Assembly (NCBI GenBank): GCA_937981355.1
Contig: CALJPD010000012.1
Coordinates: forward strand, 1-64,000
Length of the DNA: 64,000 bases
Origin: an uncultured Candidatus Saccharibacteria bacterium
GTDB lineage: Bacteria > Patescibacteriota > Saccharimonadia > Saccharimonadales > Saccharimonadaceae
Direction: 5' to 3'
The notes under the pieces are model-generated. The model searched no databases. It was not told the origin of the DNA and worked only from the letters and a program-made list of their open reading frames with translations. Position 1 is the first letter of the stretch. Each line of letters starts with the position of its first letter. Positions 53,849 through 62,773 of the stretch are shown in pieces. The position numbers and the translations under genes were made by a program.

Positions 53849-54445
53849 TCACTCGTACAAGCCTCGAGCGTGCCCGCTGACATTGTATACATACCGCCCT
53901 GTTTTGGGAGATAGACACAACTTTTGGACTGGTCCGTGATCCCAAAGAGCACACTTTGTGCTTGGATCTTGCAGCACTTCGCGAACATACCGTAGAAACA
54001 CGCCTTCTGTTGACAGTGATGGCGAGAATCCTTCGTCAATTGTCTGATCTCGGCGTTTAGCATCAGCCACCGACAACCAACCATCGCACTGTCCTGGACA
54101 ATTGACGAATGGATTCTTTGCCAGTAGTTGCTCACGCTCAGCCTGCGTGGCTATAACACCAGACACGCTACCCATCGCAAAGTTATCCCAGGATATCGCC
54201 TTCCCTGATGAATAGTCAGCCGCACGCGCTAATACATCCCCCATAACAGTTTGGGTGCGCATGAGCTCCTTAGTGTCTCGCTTAGCCTGATAGAAAAAGG
54301 CAAGCGTCGCCATACAGGCAATAATTAACACGATCGTTACCAACATAACAACAGTCATACGCCGTGGACGGAAGCATCGTGGTTTTTTTGCTTGAGATGG
54401 AGTATTTGTAGACTGGGTTGTCGATTGGTCGCTATGTTGTGTCAT
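53849..54445 (-). CDS. Four-cysteine membrane-anchored family, member C
   Basis: ATG 54445 lies 6 nt after TATAGT, so the transcript should be leaderless. The 198-residue protein has a basic N-terminus, one helix (VVMLVTIVLIIACMATLAFF) and the family core: GSVSGVIATQAEREQLLAKN, FVNCPGQCDGWLSV (first Cys pair), then KCALWDHGPVQKLCLSPKTG and RYVYNV (second pair). Spacing of all four Cys equals members B and D. Function unknown; located between rpoB and clpP. Confidence 0.8.
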   Translation of the reverse strand: MTQHSDQSTTQSTNTPSQAKKPRCFRPRRMTVVMLVTIVLIIACMATLAFFYQAKRDTKELMRTQTVMGDVLARAADYSSGKAISWDNFAMGSVSGVIATQAEREQLLAKNPFVNCPGQCDGWLSVADAKRRDQTIDEGFSPSLSTEGVFLRYVREVLQDPSTKCALWDHGPVQKLCLSPKTGRYVYNVSGHARGLYE

Positions 54446-54477
54446 AGCCTTACTATAGCACAAAGCAGCTACTCGTG

Positions 54478-55086
54478 CTATTTTGCATTTGTGCGCTGGC
54501 CAATCACTTCATCGGCTAGGCCATACGCCACGGCATCTGCGGCACTCAGCCAGTAGTCACGCTCCATGTCAGCCTTGATTTTATCGAGTTTTTGGCCAGT
54601 GTTGTCCGCCATAATGGTAGCCAGCCGCTCCTTGAGAGCGATACTCTCGCGTAAGCTAATTTCTTGGTCTGTTACTTTGCCGCGCGTACCACTGCTCGGC
54701 TGGTGGATCATCACGCGGGCATTAGGCAAGACAAAGCGTTTACCCTTCGCACCGCTACTAAGCAAGAAGGCACCCATGCTCGCCTGCAGGCCAATGCCAA
54801 TCGTCTGCACATCTGGCGCGACATATTGCATAGTATCGTAGATTGCGAGACCATCATATACACTGCCACCAGGGCTGTTGATATAGAGCTGGATGTCCTT
54901 GTCTGGGTTTTCATTGGCAAGATGGAGCAGCTGCGCGACAACGACATTGGCTGTCATCTCAGTCACTTCTTCGCCGAGGAAGATAATGCGATCCTCGAGT
55001 AAACGCGAGTATATATCGTAGCCACGCTCGCCATCACGCGTGCGGACGATGACGTTGGGCACTAGGTAATCATTCGGTTTCATCAT
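54478..55086 (-). CDS. clpP: ATP-dependent Clp protease proteolytic subunit
   Basis: The 202-residue protease has the nucleophile Ser (QASMGAFLLSSGAKGKR), the catalytic His (ARVMIHQPSSG) and Asp near RDYWLSAADAVAYGL. YINSPGGSVYDGLAIYDTMQ is the standard oxyanion region. It degrades proteins fed by ClpX or ClpC. TACAAT lies exactly 6 nt before ATG 55086, so the mRNA is leaderless, and a CIRCE operator overlaps its -35. Confidence 0.97.
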   Translation of the reverse strand: MMKPNDYLVPNVIVRTRDGERGYDIYSRLLEDRIIFLGEEVTEMTANVVVAQLLHLANENPDKDIQLYINSPGGSVYDGLAIYDTMQYVAPDVQTIGIGLQASMGAFLLSSGAKGKRFVLPNARVMIHQPSSGTRGKVTDQEISLRESIALKERLATIMADNTGQKLDKIKADMERDYWLSAADAVAYGLADEVIGQRTNAK

Positions 55087-55092
55087 AGTACT

Positions 55093-55134
55093 ATTGTAAC
55101 GAGAAAATTAGCACTCGTCAATATAGAGTGCTAA
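55093..55134 (-). promoter_or_regulatory. clpP promoter with perfect CIRCE operator
   Basis: TTAGCACTC, a 9-nt spacer and GAGTGCTAA (55108-55134) form a perfect CIRCE element, the binding site of the repressor HrcA. On the minus strand TTGACG (55116-55121) inside CIRCE and TACAAT (55093-55098) are 17 nt apart and make the clpP promoter. HrcA bound here would block the -35, so clpP should be heat-induced. tig, upstream, ends 28 nt before CIRCE. Confidence 0.93.
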
Positions 55135-55161
55135 TTTCCGTTATGCGAGCTGTATTATCTG

Positions 55162-56451
55162 CTACTTCTTAGTATTCTGCGCCACCAGCCAGTCGATCGT
55201 CTTTTCTGTCAAGAGGCGGTTGGCAATCTCGTGCTGCACCTCTGGCTCATCAAAGCGTGCCACCATAGTTGCATCATTGGCGTACTGTTGCTTGAAGGCA
55301 CTGATGCGCTCTTGTAGCTCCTCTGCTGTGGCTTCGATCTTCTCAGCCTTACTCAGCTCAGCCAGGACAAGCCCAGCCTTAATGCGCTCATCGGCCGCTG
55401 GTTTAGCCTCCTTCTCGATCCACTCGTCTTTGTCCTTATATTCCTTCTCGGCAAGGTACTGCTCAAGGGTGCGACCGCGGTGAGCAAGGTTTTGCACTAA
55501 GTCCTGTTCGATCGAGCGAAGCTGGTCAGCTCGCAATACCTCCGGGATGGCTACCGTACTGGCATCGGCCAACTGCTTGACGGCTACGTCGCGCAGCTCG
55601 TCATCTGCTTCACGCTGCTTTTGCGCAGTAATTTCTTTCTCGATATCTTTCTTGAGATCTTCAATAGAAGTAAAGGGCCCAACCTTTGCAGCAAACTCAT
55701 CGGTCAGCTCAGACAGTGTCACTTTCTTGACCTTCTTAATGGTCGTATCAAAAACGACTGCTTGCCCGGCTAGTTCGCTCGCATGGTAGTCCTTCGGAAA
55801 GGTGAGTTCAACCGCCTTCGTTTCACCAGCCTTGAGGCCAATCAATGCCTCTTCGAAGCCTGGAATGAATGACTTACTGCCGAGCACAAGTGGATAATCT
55901 TTCCCGGTGCCACCAGCAAAAGGCGTACCATCACGCTTACCGACAAAGTCAATCGTCACTTCATCGCCGTCCTGAGCTGCTTCATCAGTGTCCGTACGCT
56001 CGGCCATGCTGTGGCGAATCCGGTCAAGGATCTCCGTTACTTCTTCTGGCGTAACGGTTATCTTCGCTGGCTTGAGCTTGAGTTTCTTATAGTCACCGAG
56101 AGTAATCGTGGGCATAACCTCTGCCTCAGCAGTAAATTCCAGCTCGCTGCCAGGCACGAACTTCTTAATCTCCACCTCTGGGCGTTCAAGCACCTGCACG
56201 TCACTCTCGAGGAAGGCTGCAGCAACTGCTTTGCTCAGGGCGTTGTTAAGCGTCTCCTCGGCGAGGTGTTCTGGATTGGTATTCTTTGCAACCAACTCGA
56301 GCGGGGCATGACCCTTGCGGAAACCATCAACTTTAGTCGTCTTGGCGAGTTTACGCAAAGCAACCTGGCGAGCTGCCTCCAGTTCGTCTGCACCGACGGT
56401 AATCGTGGCGCGTACTTTGGTGTCTGATAGGTGGTCTAGTGTCGTCTTCAT
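55162..56451 (-). CDS. tig: Trigger factor
   Basis: The 429-residue chaperone has the ribosome-binding tail signature (VDGFRKGHAPLELV), the FKBP-like prolyl isomerase domain (GDEVTIDFVGKRDGTPFAGG to FIPGFEEALIGLKAG) and the helical C-domain. It receives nascent chains at the ribosome exit. TACAAT lies 8 nt before the ATG. It forms a protein-quality pair with clpP, as in many bacteria, although the promoters are separate. Confidence 0.96.
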   Translation of the reverse strand: MKTTLDHLSDTKVRATITVGADELEAARQVALRKLAKTTKVDGFRKGHAPLELVAKNTNPEHLAEETLNNALSKAVAAAFLESDVQVLERPEVEIKKFVPGSELEFTAEAEVMPTITLGDYKKLKLKPAKITVTPEEVTEILDRIRHSMAERTDTDEAAQDGDEVTIDFVGKRDGTPFAGGTGKDYPLVLGSKSFIPGFEEALIGLKAGETKAVELTFPKDYHASELAGQAVVFDTTIKKVKKVTLSELTDEFAAKVGPFTSIEDLKKDIEKEITAQKQREADDELRDVAVKQLADASTVAIPEVLRADQLRSIEQDLVQNLAHRGRTLEQYLAEKEYKDKDEWIEKEAKPAADERIKAGLVLAELSKAEKIEATAEELQERISAFKQQYANDATMVARFDEPEVQHEIANRLLTEKTIDWLVAQNTKK

Positions 56452-56604
56452 AGTTGGTTATTGTATCATATGTCGCTGGCAGTGTGAAATAGGCACGCGA
56501 CAGACCCAGGTATGCATGCGTATATTATAATGTTTCGCAAGACGAGCAAAACAAGAAGCTAACAGAGATGAGCTATAGCTGTCATAAAGATGCAGATGGT
56601 GATA

Positions 56605-57948
56605 CTACGATAAATCAAAGTCATCGTCTTCACTGCGCGATGGCTGACGACGATAATCCTTAACGGCACTGACGACGCGCTCCAGACTGAGCTTTTGCTC
56701 CTCGCTCGTCGCAATATTCTTGAGGGTGTAAATCTCGTTCTCCAGCTCATCCTCACCAACAAAGAGGAAATATGGGATCTGTTTCTTGATCGCTGCCTTG
56801 AGCTGCTTGTCTAGTTTGCGGCCAGTGAAATCGACTTCCACATTGACGTCCTCATCGCGCAGGTCGTCCGCTAGCTCGAGCGCACCGCGCATTGCCCCGC
56901 CAAGGACGATCATATAAATATCGGTTGTGGAGCTAAACTCTGGTAGCAGCTGATGCGCCTCGAGAAAGAGCTGCATCATTGATAGGCCCGGTGCAAAGCC
57001 GACCGCACTAATAGGCTCAGCTCCAAACATCCCCACTAGGCCATCATAGCGCCCACCACCAAAGAGCGAACGGTTATTATCTGGATGCGTGTCGAAAAAC
57101 TCAAACACTGTACCCGTGTAATAATCTAGTCCACGCATGAGCGTGATATCGAAGATGGCATTTGTTACGCCACTACGCTCAAGTAGTGTAAAGAGTCGCT
57201 GCACATCGCGCACCGCCTCACTATCGCGAATCGATTCGGGGAGATCGGCCATAGTACGTGCCGTCAAGAGCTGAGCAATCCGCTGCAAGCCGACTGGTGC
57301 CGCCGCCTCACCAAAGATCTCAATCGCCTGGTCGCGAAAGGCCTGTGGTGGAATCTTGTTCTTACGATCAAACAGCCGAATCATCAGCTGAGCCTGCACG
57401 GCATCGAGCTCGAGAAACTGCGCCATCATAAGGTTGATCAACTGGCGATTGTTGATGCGAATAGTGTACATGTCGTCCGTCGCGCCAAAGGCCTTCATGA
57501 TACGGCTACCAAGTGCGATAATCTCGGCCTCGGCCTGCATGTTATCAACGCCAAAGATATCGACATTCATCTGCCAAAATTCACGCTCTCGCCCCCGTTG
57601 TGGTCGCTCATAGCGCATAAACTGGGCAATACTAAACCAACGCGCTGGGTAGGCGATCTCTTGGCGGTGCTTGGCAATCATCCGGCTTACGCTCGGTGTC
57701 ATCTCAGGACGGATCGCTACCTGTCGATCGCCACGATCAATAAACTGATACGTCTGGTCATTCACTAACTCGTCACCACTCTTGGCGGCATACACTTCAA
57801 CCGGCTCAAGCAGTGGTGCATCGTATTCTTCGTAGCCGTAGCTCTTGGCAACGTGACGCCAGGTCTGAAAGATGTATTTGCGCACGCGAAGATCTTCCGG
57901 ATACCAATCCCGCGCCCCCCGATATGATTCCGATGAAAGCTTTGTCAT
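56605..57948 (-). CDS. hisS: Histidyl-tRNA synthetase
   Basis: From ATG 57948 the class II enzyme has 447 residues; the frame opens to 57987. Motif 2 (FMRYERPQRGREREFWQMNV), the histidine loop (LMRGLDYYTGTVFEFFDTH) and motif 3 (GGGRYDGLVGMFGAE; VGFAPGLSMMQL) are intact, followed by the anticodon-binding domain. A short acidic tail (SEDDDFDLS) ends the protein. Confidence 0.97.
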   Translation of the reverse strand: MTKLSSESYRGARDWYPEDLRVRKYIFQTWRHVAKSYGYEEYDAPLLEPVEVYAAKSGDELVNDQTYQFIDRGDRQVAIRPEMTPSVSRMIAKHRQEIAYPARWFSIAQFMRYERPQRGREREFWQMNVDIFGVDNMQAEAEIIALGSRIMKAFGATDDMYTIRINNRQLINLMMAQFLELDAVQAQLMIRLFDRKNKIPPQAFRDQAIEIFGEAAAPVGLQRIAQLLTARTMADLPESIRDSEAVRDVQRLFTLLERSGVTNAIFDITLMRGLDYYTGTVFEFFDTHPDNNRSLFGGGRYDGLVGMFGAEPISAVGFAPGLSMMQLFLEAHQLLPEFSSTTDIYMIVLGGAMRGALELADDLRDEDVNVEVDFTGRKLDKQLKAAIKKQIPYFLFVGEDELENEIYTLKNIATSEEQKLSLERVVSAVKDYRRQPSRSEDDDFDLS

Positions 57949-58110
57949 AGTTACTGCTATTTTTGCATAAACGGCATGGAAAAACAAGCCCTTTAGCTAG
58001 ATTCACCTCTCTCCATAGCGTCATCACACGCTAACTCTATAGCGTTACGCAGTGCTACATGCCCTCTCTTACTACTTTATGTTTGAAAAGGAGTAAAGAG
58101 AGTAGAATCT

Positions 58111-58683
58111 CTACTCTTGATCCGAGCGTAGCCGATGCTGCTGCACCCAGGCATACATCGCAATACCCGCTGCTACGCCGACATTGAGGCTACGTGTACT
58201 GCCAAACTGCTCAATTGCAACAATACCCGTAGCCCGCTCGAGCAGCTCGGGACGAATACCAGGCCCCTCTGCCCCAAACAAAAGCACGGCACTACGCGGC
58301 AGCGCGACCGAGTGAAGTGGCTGTGAACCGGCAACATTATCGACCGCGATGAGTGGCCGACCAGTAATAGCCTGTAAGAAATCTTCAACCGTTTGGTGAT
58401 AGTGCACGTGCAGATACGTGTCCGTCATCATTGCGCCACGCTTATTCCACTGCCGCCGGCCAATAATGTGGACATGCCGCACCCCAAAAGCATTAGCGCT
58501 GCGGACGATCGTTCCCATATTGAAGTCGCGCACCACATTATCAATCGCAATATGAAGTGCCGAGCCATGCTCATCAAGATCGGCAATGATCGCTTGGTGA
58601 GATAGCCCTTTATAGCGGTCTACCACATTGCGACGGTCGGTTGCCGCAGGGGCAGAGTGTTGGGTGCGCTTCATCGTGCTCAT
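58111..58683 (-). CDS. TrmH/SpoU-family RNA 2'-O-methyltransferase
   Basis: The 190-residue protein has the three SPOUT motifs: NMGTIVRSANAFGVRHVHII, LLFGAEGPGIRPELLE and RSLNVGVAAGIAMYAW, which form the knotted SAM site. It methylates a ribose in tRNA or rRNA; the exact site is not told by sequence. It overlaps closely with the gene at 58692 (8 nt apart), so both are in one operon. Confidence 0.93.
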   Translation of the reverse strand: MSTMKRTQHSAPAATDRRNVVDRYKGLSHQAIIADLDEHGSALHIAIDNVVRDFNMGTIVRSANAFGVRHVHIIGRRQWNKRGAMMTDTYLHVHYHQTVEDFLQAITGRPLIAVDNVAGSQPLHSVALPRSAVLLFGAEGPGIRPELLERATGIVAIEQFGSTRSLNVGVAAGIAMYAWVQQHRLRSDQE

Positions 58684-58691
58684 TAGTTATA

Positions 58692-59054
58692 TTATGCTGC
58701 TATTCCTATGGTATTAGCGTCATTTTCTTCGGCAGGCTGCTGCGCCATCCCGCTGATCTTGCGAATGATGCGGATGCCCTCTTCGGTAAGCTCACCCTGT
58801 GTTGGCTGTCCGGTGCGTGATGATATAGCCAGGCCGTACAGTATGCGGCTTGCAGTATCTGGCGTAAGATCTTCGCCCGATCGTGTAGCAATTAAACCTA
58901 GCGCACCAACCATCCGTCGGCGCACCTCAGCATACTGCTTATCTCCAGCTTCACCCGAGTTGGCGGTGCCGCACTCCTTTCGGATTTCTTCGATCTTTTG
59001 TTGTATCCACTCTAGTTTGTTGAACTTTTGGGACGATGGATGGATAGAGGTCAT
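58692..59054 (-). CDS. Hypothetical protein of 120 residues
   Basis: ATG 59054 follows AAGGAG by 7 nt. The protein is helical, soluble and charged (LEWIQQKIEEIRKECG; RRRMVGALGLIATRSGEDLT). No family is recognised. It is the first gene of a two-gene unit with the TrmH-type methyltransferase and may support its function. Confidence 0.65.
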   Translation of the reverse strand: MTSIHPSSQKFNKLEWIQQKIEEIRKECGTANSGEAGDKQYAEVRRRMVGALGLIATRSGEDLTPDTASRILYGLAISSRTGQPTQGELTEEGIRIIRKISGMAQQPAEENDANTIGIAA

Positions 59055-59129
59055 ATCATTACTCCTTACATATCTAAAATAGTGGCAGACCCGCCACAGT
59101 TTATTTACCTGATTGTATCACAAAACTCT

Positions 59130-59158
59130 TTACGCAAGACCAAAATTCGTATACAATA
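59130..59158 (+). promoter_or_regulatory. Promoter of tRNA-Leu
   Basis: TTTACG (59130-59135) and TACAAT (59153-59158), 17 nt apart; the mature tRNA begins 30 nt later. Confidence 0.7.
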
Positions 59159-59187
59159 CACGGTAAGAGCCTGCGGTGCGTATATCT

Positions 59188-59271
59188 GCGGATGTGGCGG
59201 AATTGGTAGACGCGCTAGCTTCAGGTGCTAGTGCCCTGCGGGGCGTGGAGGTTCAAGTCCTCTCATCCGTA
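59188..59271 (+). tRNA. trnL: tRNA-Leu (anticodon CAG)
   Basis: Class II tRNA with acceptor GCGGATG/CATCCGT, anticodon loop TTCAGGT carrying CAG, a long variable arm and T-arm GGAGGTTCAAGTCCTCT. CCA is encoded (59272-59274). The 3' half is overlapped on the other strand by the reading frame of a recombinase remnant, which marks this gene as an integration target. A hairpin near 59338-59372 behind it can serve as terminator. Confidence 0.95.
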
Positions 59272-60268
59272 CCAACAAGCTCTTACCCGAACCCACCCCA
59301 GTCGAAACAGGCTGGGATGCGGTTCCAGATGTTGAACAACGCTCACCCACCAGGGTGGGCGTTGTTCGTGTTGTGGGGCTCGTGGGCTCATCGTCAGCGG
59401 TGGGCGGTGTGGTTGAGTTGTCAGGCTGAGCCGCGTGCTGCAGGTGGTGCGCATGGGCTGCGGCGTGCAGGCTGGGGCTGGTTAGCTGGTCGAAGGGTGG
59501 GACGAGCAGGGCGCTAAGGCGAGTGCCGAAGCCGGTATCGGCGAGGTGGACGGGGCGAGAAGTCACGGCTGGCGTGTTAGTAGCAGCAGCGTCTCCTCCC
59601 CCACTGGCATCGCTCGTTCCTTCTTCTCCCCTGTCGCTGTGCTGCCCATCGTGTGCGTCCGCGTCCTTGCCCGGCTGCTTGCCGCCGCCGGCCGCGCCAT
59701 CGCCTGCGCTAGGCAAGATGACTCGCCCCTCCTCATCGACGAGCGGATTGACCAGCACCCGCTCGAAGAACACTTGGTTGAGCAGTTTCTTCAGGTGGGC
59801 GGGTGCTGCCGTGTAGAGGCGGTGGCAGTCTTCGAGAAGGTCAAGGGCCTGGGTGAGGTGCTGGCGGACTTCGGCAGCATCGGCCTTGTAGGCGGCCAGC
59901 TGGCGCTCGATCTGGCTGAGCTCGGTGGACAGCTCAGCCTGCTCCTCCTTGAGTAAGTCAAGGGGCACCGCGCCTTCGTAGTGGGCGTGGAGGAGACGAC
60001 GTCGTCTGTCCTCAATGTTGGTACGGCGGGTGGTGAGGGAGCGCACTGCCTTGGCCTTGTCCCCTTCTATCTGGCTCAGCTCGTCGTGGAGGTAGTGCTC
60101 AATCTGCGTTCTGTCTGCTGCGCTGAGCTCGATGGCCCGGTAGAGGTCACTCATCCGGTCTTCGACGACGTCGATGAGCACGGCGGTGAAGGTGCAGTCG
60201 TGGAGGCGGCAGCGGCGGGCGCAGACGAAGTAGCTATAACCGTAATATAGCCAGGTGAAGGATGCTAA
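59228..60268 (-). pseudogene. C-terminal remnant of a large serine recombinase at tRNA-Leu
   Basis: The open frame begins without a start codon after a stop near 60269 with FTWLYYGYSYFVCARRCRLH, the zinc ribbon of large serine recombinases. A long coiled coil follows (DRTQIEHYLHDELSQIEG; LKEEQAELSTELSQIERQLA), then a C-terminal basic segment (VFFERVLVNPLVDEEGRVIL). The catalytic N-terminal half is missing, so it cannot recombine. The frame runs on through low-complexity sequence into the 3' part of tRNA-Leu and stops at 59228. It looks like the scar of a lost or rearranged island; the N-terminal half of a similar enzyme is at 1-814, but the two are not one gene. Confidence 0.8.
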
Positions 60269-60278
60269 AACGAATTAT

Positions 60279-61049
60279 TCAAAATAGAGCAGTCTGTAGA
60301 GGAGCTTCACCTTCGCCTACGTCCGTAAACACGACACTCCGTCCGACGAGGGGCTTTATATCTAGCAAATAATTACTCAAATGACCATGCCAAATTAAGC
60401 ACTGGCCAACTGCATAAGGTCCGTCAATGAGACTCCATGACATCGAACCAGCAGGCAGGATGCGACATTCTTCAGACTTCTGTTTCAGGTTGACGATCGT
60501 CGGCAGCATATCGCACCAAATCGTGTCTGAAACTGAGATATCTCGGTCGTCTGCAACTAGACGAGAAACAGCATGCAGATCAGCCGTTACCTGTTCTGCA
60601 GAAGGTAGAGTAGAGATAAGAGCTGCCAACGCGCCCTGTTCGTACCAACGGGCTGGATGGCGTGATCGTGCAGCTGTACCAACTTTTACAACCCCACCTC
60701 CAAAAGCAGCCAAATAGAGGTAATGCTCTTGGGATACGTAGCTGCGTAGTTGTGGAGGCACAGCATTCAGGTGTTTAGTGTTGTGTAGCGCTACGAAACC
60801 TTCTTGAAACTGACAAGACCGACATTGATGTCCTTTGGTCACCTGAGCGGCATGCGGGCAAGGAGTATGTGCTCCAGTAGTGCCATAAGAAAAGTCATAA
60901 TAACCAGTACAGTGCCGTTCGGTCCCCTGTGGTAATGGGATTCCGACGGACAAGTTGATCGCAGTAATGACACCATTACGGATGATCTCATAATGAGGAT
61001 TACCGTTATTTTTCCACGTTATTCCGCAAAATATATCCATGTCTGTCAT
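60279..61049 (-). CDS. DUF2797-family protein
   Basis: ATG 61049 (256 residues) is chosen because TATTAT lies 6 nt upstream. DUF2797 signatures are present: HCTGYYDFSY, PCPHAAQVTKGHQCRSCQF (two Cys pairs, likely zinc), LRSYVSQEHYLYLAAFGGGV, and VKVGTAARSRHPARWYEQGA, which weakly recalls the GIY-YIG-like core. DUF2797 is mainly known from Actinobacteria and Archaea; its function is not established. Its stop is 10 nt from the recombinase remnant, so it may have arrived with the same element. Confidence 0.8.
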   Translation of the reverse strand: MTDMDIFCGITWKNNGNPHYEIIRNGVITAINLSVGIPLPQGTERHCTGYYDFSYGTTGAHTPCPHAAQVTKGHQCRSCQFQEGFVALHNTKHLNAVPPQLRSYVSQEHYLYLAAFGGGVVKVGTAARSRHPARWYEQGALAALISTLPSAEQVTADLHAVSRLVADDRDISVSDTIWCDMLPTIVNLKQKSEECRILPAGSMSWSLIDGPYAVGQCLIWHGHLSNYLLDIKPLVGRSVVFTDVGEGEAPLQTALF

Positions 61050-61162
61050 TTCTTTATAATAGCGTATCAAGATATTATACTGCCCTGCCGTCCACATAAT
61101 ATACCATTACAGCGATGGTTAGCACGGAAATTATCTGCTACTATAGAAAAAGGAGGCTTAAC

Positions 61163-61831
61163 ATGCAAGAAATTACAGCACTATATAACTCTTCCCTCGC
61201 CGCGTACAACTGTTTAGCACCGACGTATGGTTTGAAGGATGGCGTTGAAGTTATCAATGAAGACCTTGCGCGTTCGTTTGTTGCAATGCTTCCACCGCAT
61301 GGCCGAGTTCTTGACCTAGGTTGTGGGCCAGGCCAGTATAGTCGATATTTTGCCTCGCAAGGCTACGACGTCGAGGCCGTCGACAATAGCCCAGCAATGA
61401 TAGAAGAGTTACATCGTCGAGGAGCATCAACAAAAGTAACAACTCGATGCCTTGACATGAGACAACTAGATTATAATGGTAGTTTCGTTGGTGTGTTTGC
61501 GCTTGCTAGTCTCATACACCTCAGGCAAGAAGACCTACCCGCCGTCCTTACGTCAATCCGTGCCGCCCTTATCCCTGGTGGTGCATTTCTCGCAAACTTT
61601 GCTATATCCAATCAAGGGCTCCGCTTTGAGCGTTTAACAGCCACCGATTACGCACAGTCTGGGCGATTCTTTCAGCATTACAAGACAATAGACATCCCGC
61701 GTCGCATGCTCGAGAAGGCTGGGTTCCGCATCGACCGAATCGATATCCGTATCGTGCGCCCGATGCTCAGCGATGGGACCCGAGGGTATACTGAGTGGGC
61801 AAATTTTATGGGAGCACGGATAACGGATTAA
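61163..61831 (+). CDS. SAM-dependent methyltransferase
   Basis: ATG 61163 follows AAAGGAGG by 5 nt; 222 residues. Motif I is clear (RVLDLGCGPGQYSRYFASQG), followed by the acidic post-I (DVEAVDNSPAMIEELHRRG) and ALASLIHLRQEDLPAVL. Class I methyltransferase of the UbiE/COQ5-like group; substrate unknown. Confidence 0.88.
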   Translation: MQEITALYNSSLAAYNCLAPTYGLKDGVEVINEDLARSFVAMLPPHGRVLDLGCGPGQYSRYFASQGYDVEAVDNSPAMIEELHRRGASTKVTTRCLDMRQLDYNGSFVGVFALASLIHLRQEDLPAVLTSIRAALIPGGAFLANFAISNQGLRFERLTATDYAQSGRFFQHYKTIDIPRRMLEKAGFRIDRIDIRIVRPMLSDGTRGYTEWANFMGARITD

Positions 61832-61870
61832 CTCATCATTTCTGCAATTATATTGTATAATGCAGTTACT

Positions 61871-62437
61871 ATGCTTGCTCGTTTCCTCCATCGCCACAAA
61901 CGCCTTACCTTTACTCTAGTCGTCATTGTGTGCCTCACACTATTTCTCAATTACGGCCCGTGGAGCGCCCGCGGTACTTTTGCGCGTATCGTGACGGAGG
62001 AGGTGACGCAGCGTGTCGATATTGTCTACGACTCAGGCAACACAATGCATTATTTGGGCCTTCATGCCGACCCCAATGGAACAGTAATTGGGCGCATCCG
62101 CCCCACATCTAGTCAAGGAACAATATCCTTGCCAGAGCGGGTATTTCGAGATTGCCCACGTGGCTGTAGTCGTTGGGAATCACCAGACGACCAGTCTGCC
62201 CATGCCGGTCTGACGCGTGCTGATGATGTAGACAATGCCGTTAGTAGCTTCCTTCATCTCCCAACGTTTGGGCAACCAACTGCTCGCGATCTTTTTCTGC
62301 AAGCTATTGCGCGTGATGCCCGCTGTATAACGCGCTCTCGCGGAAGTGTTGCGGAATTTGATGTAGTCTGTATTAATCAGAAGACTGGTGCTTTTTTGTA
62401 TCGGTTGTCCGAAATATCATCAACCCACAACGACTAA
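61871..62437 (+). CDS. Four-cysteine membrane-anchored family, member D
   Basis: ATG 61871 (188 residues) follows TATAAT by 9 nt, giving a leader of only about 3 nt. One membrane helix (LTFTLVVIVCLTLFLNYG) precedes the family core: TVIGRIRPTSS, FRDCPRGCSRWESP (first Cys pair), RCITRSRGSVAEFDVVCINQ (second pair) and TGAFLYRLSE. The Cys spacing matches members B and C. It lies beside a methyltransferase gene on the same strand. Confidence 0.8.
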   Translation: MLARFLHRHKRLTFTLVVIVCLTLFLNYGPWSARGTFARIVTEEVTQRVDIVYDSGNTMHYLGLHADPNGTVIGRIRPTSSQGTISLPERVFRDCPRGCSRWESPDDQSAHAGLTRADDVDNAVSSFLHLPTFGQPTARDLFLQAIARDARCITRSRGSVAEFDVVCINQKTGAFLYRLSEISSTHND

Positions 62438-62773
62438 CCCCTCGACTGCAGCATTGCGTTAATGAGTTAAATAATAACTAATGTGTGAAGCTCTACCCCA
62501 CCAGGATTTACCAAAGCAGCCTGAAAACGACCTACTGCTTTGAAACACTTCCGCAAAAAACGACACGGAAGCTTAGCCGGACGACCAGTCAATACCCAAA
62601 AGTATTGGGCGTCTCGCGATAGATGTAGCTTCAAACTACAAGGTAATGGCTAGGCTCTCATCATTTTGTGGGAATATTAAGGAATTAGTCAGTCTAAAAA
62701 TAAAGAGGGTTGTGAGCGCCTACTCCGTTTTGTTGATCCAACTATACCATCACATAAAACAGCCATAAATACT
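62438..62773. other. Intergenic region with four consecutive hairpins (possible structured RNA)
   Basis: No coding frame is convincing. On the plus strand four stems follow one another: CAAAGCAG/CTGCTTTG (62512-62542), CTTCCG/CGGAAG (62548-62571), GACG..CAATAC/GTATTG..CGTC (62580-62613) and TGTAG/CTACA (62624-62640). The first two loops share AAAACGAC. TAATAA near 62470 could be a -10. No known RNA family was recognised. Confidence 0.45.

Noticed and set aside
58097..58115. AGAGTAGA/TCTACTCT hairpin as terminator of the TrmH gene
   Set aside because: It overlaps the stop codon and lacks a long T run; possible but too weak to list.
59176..59956. Plus-strand frames over tRNA-Leu and beyond
   Set aside because: They are mirrors of the tRNA and of the recombinase remnant on the minus strand.
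62450..62700. tmRNA (a short frame reading AKNDTEA before a stop looks tag-like)
   Set aside because: There is no tRNA-like acceptor pair and no T-arm sequence near, so a one-piece tmRNA is not supported.
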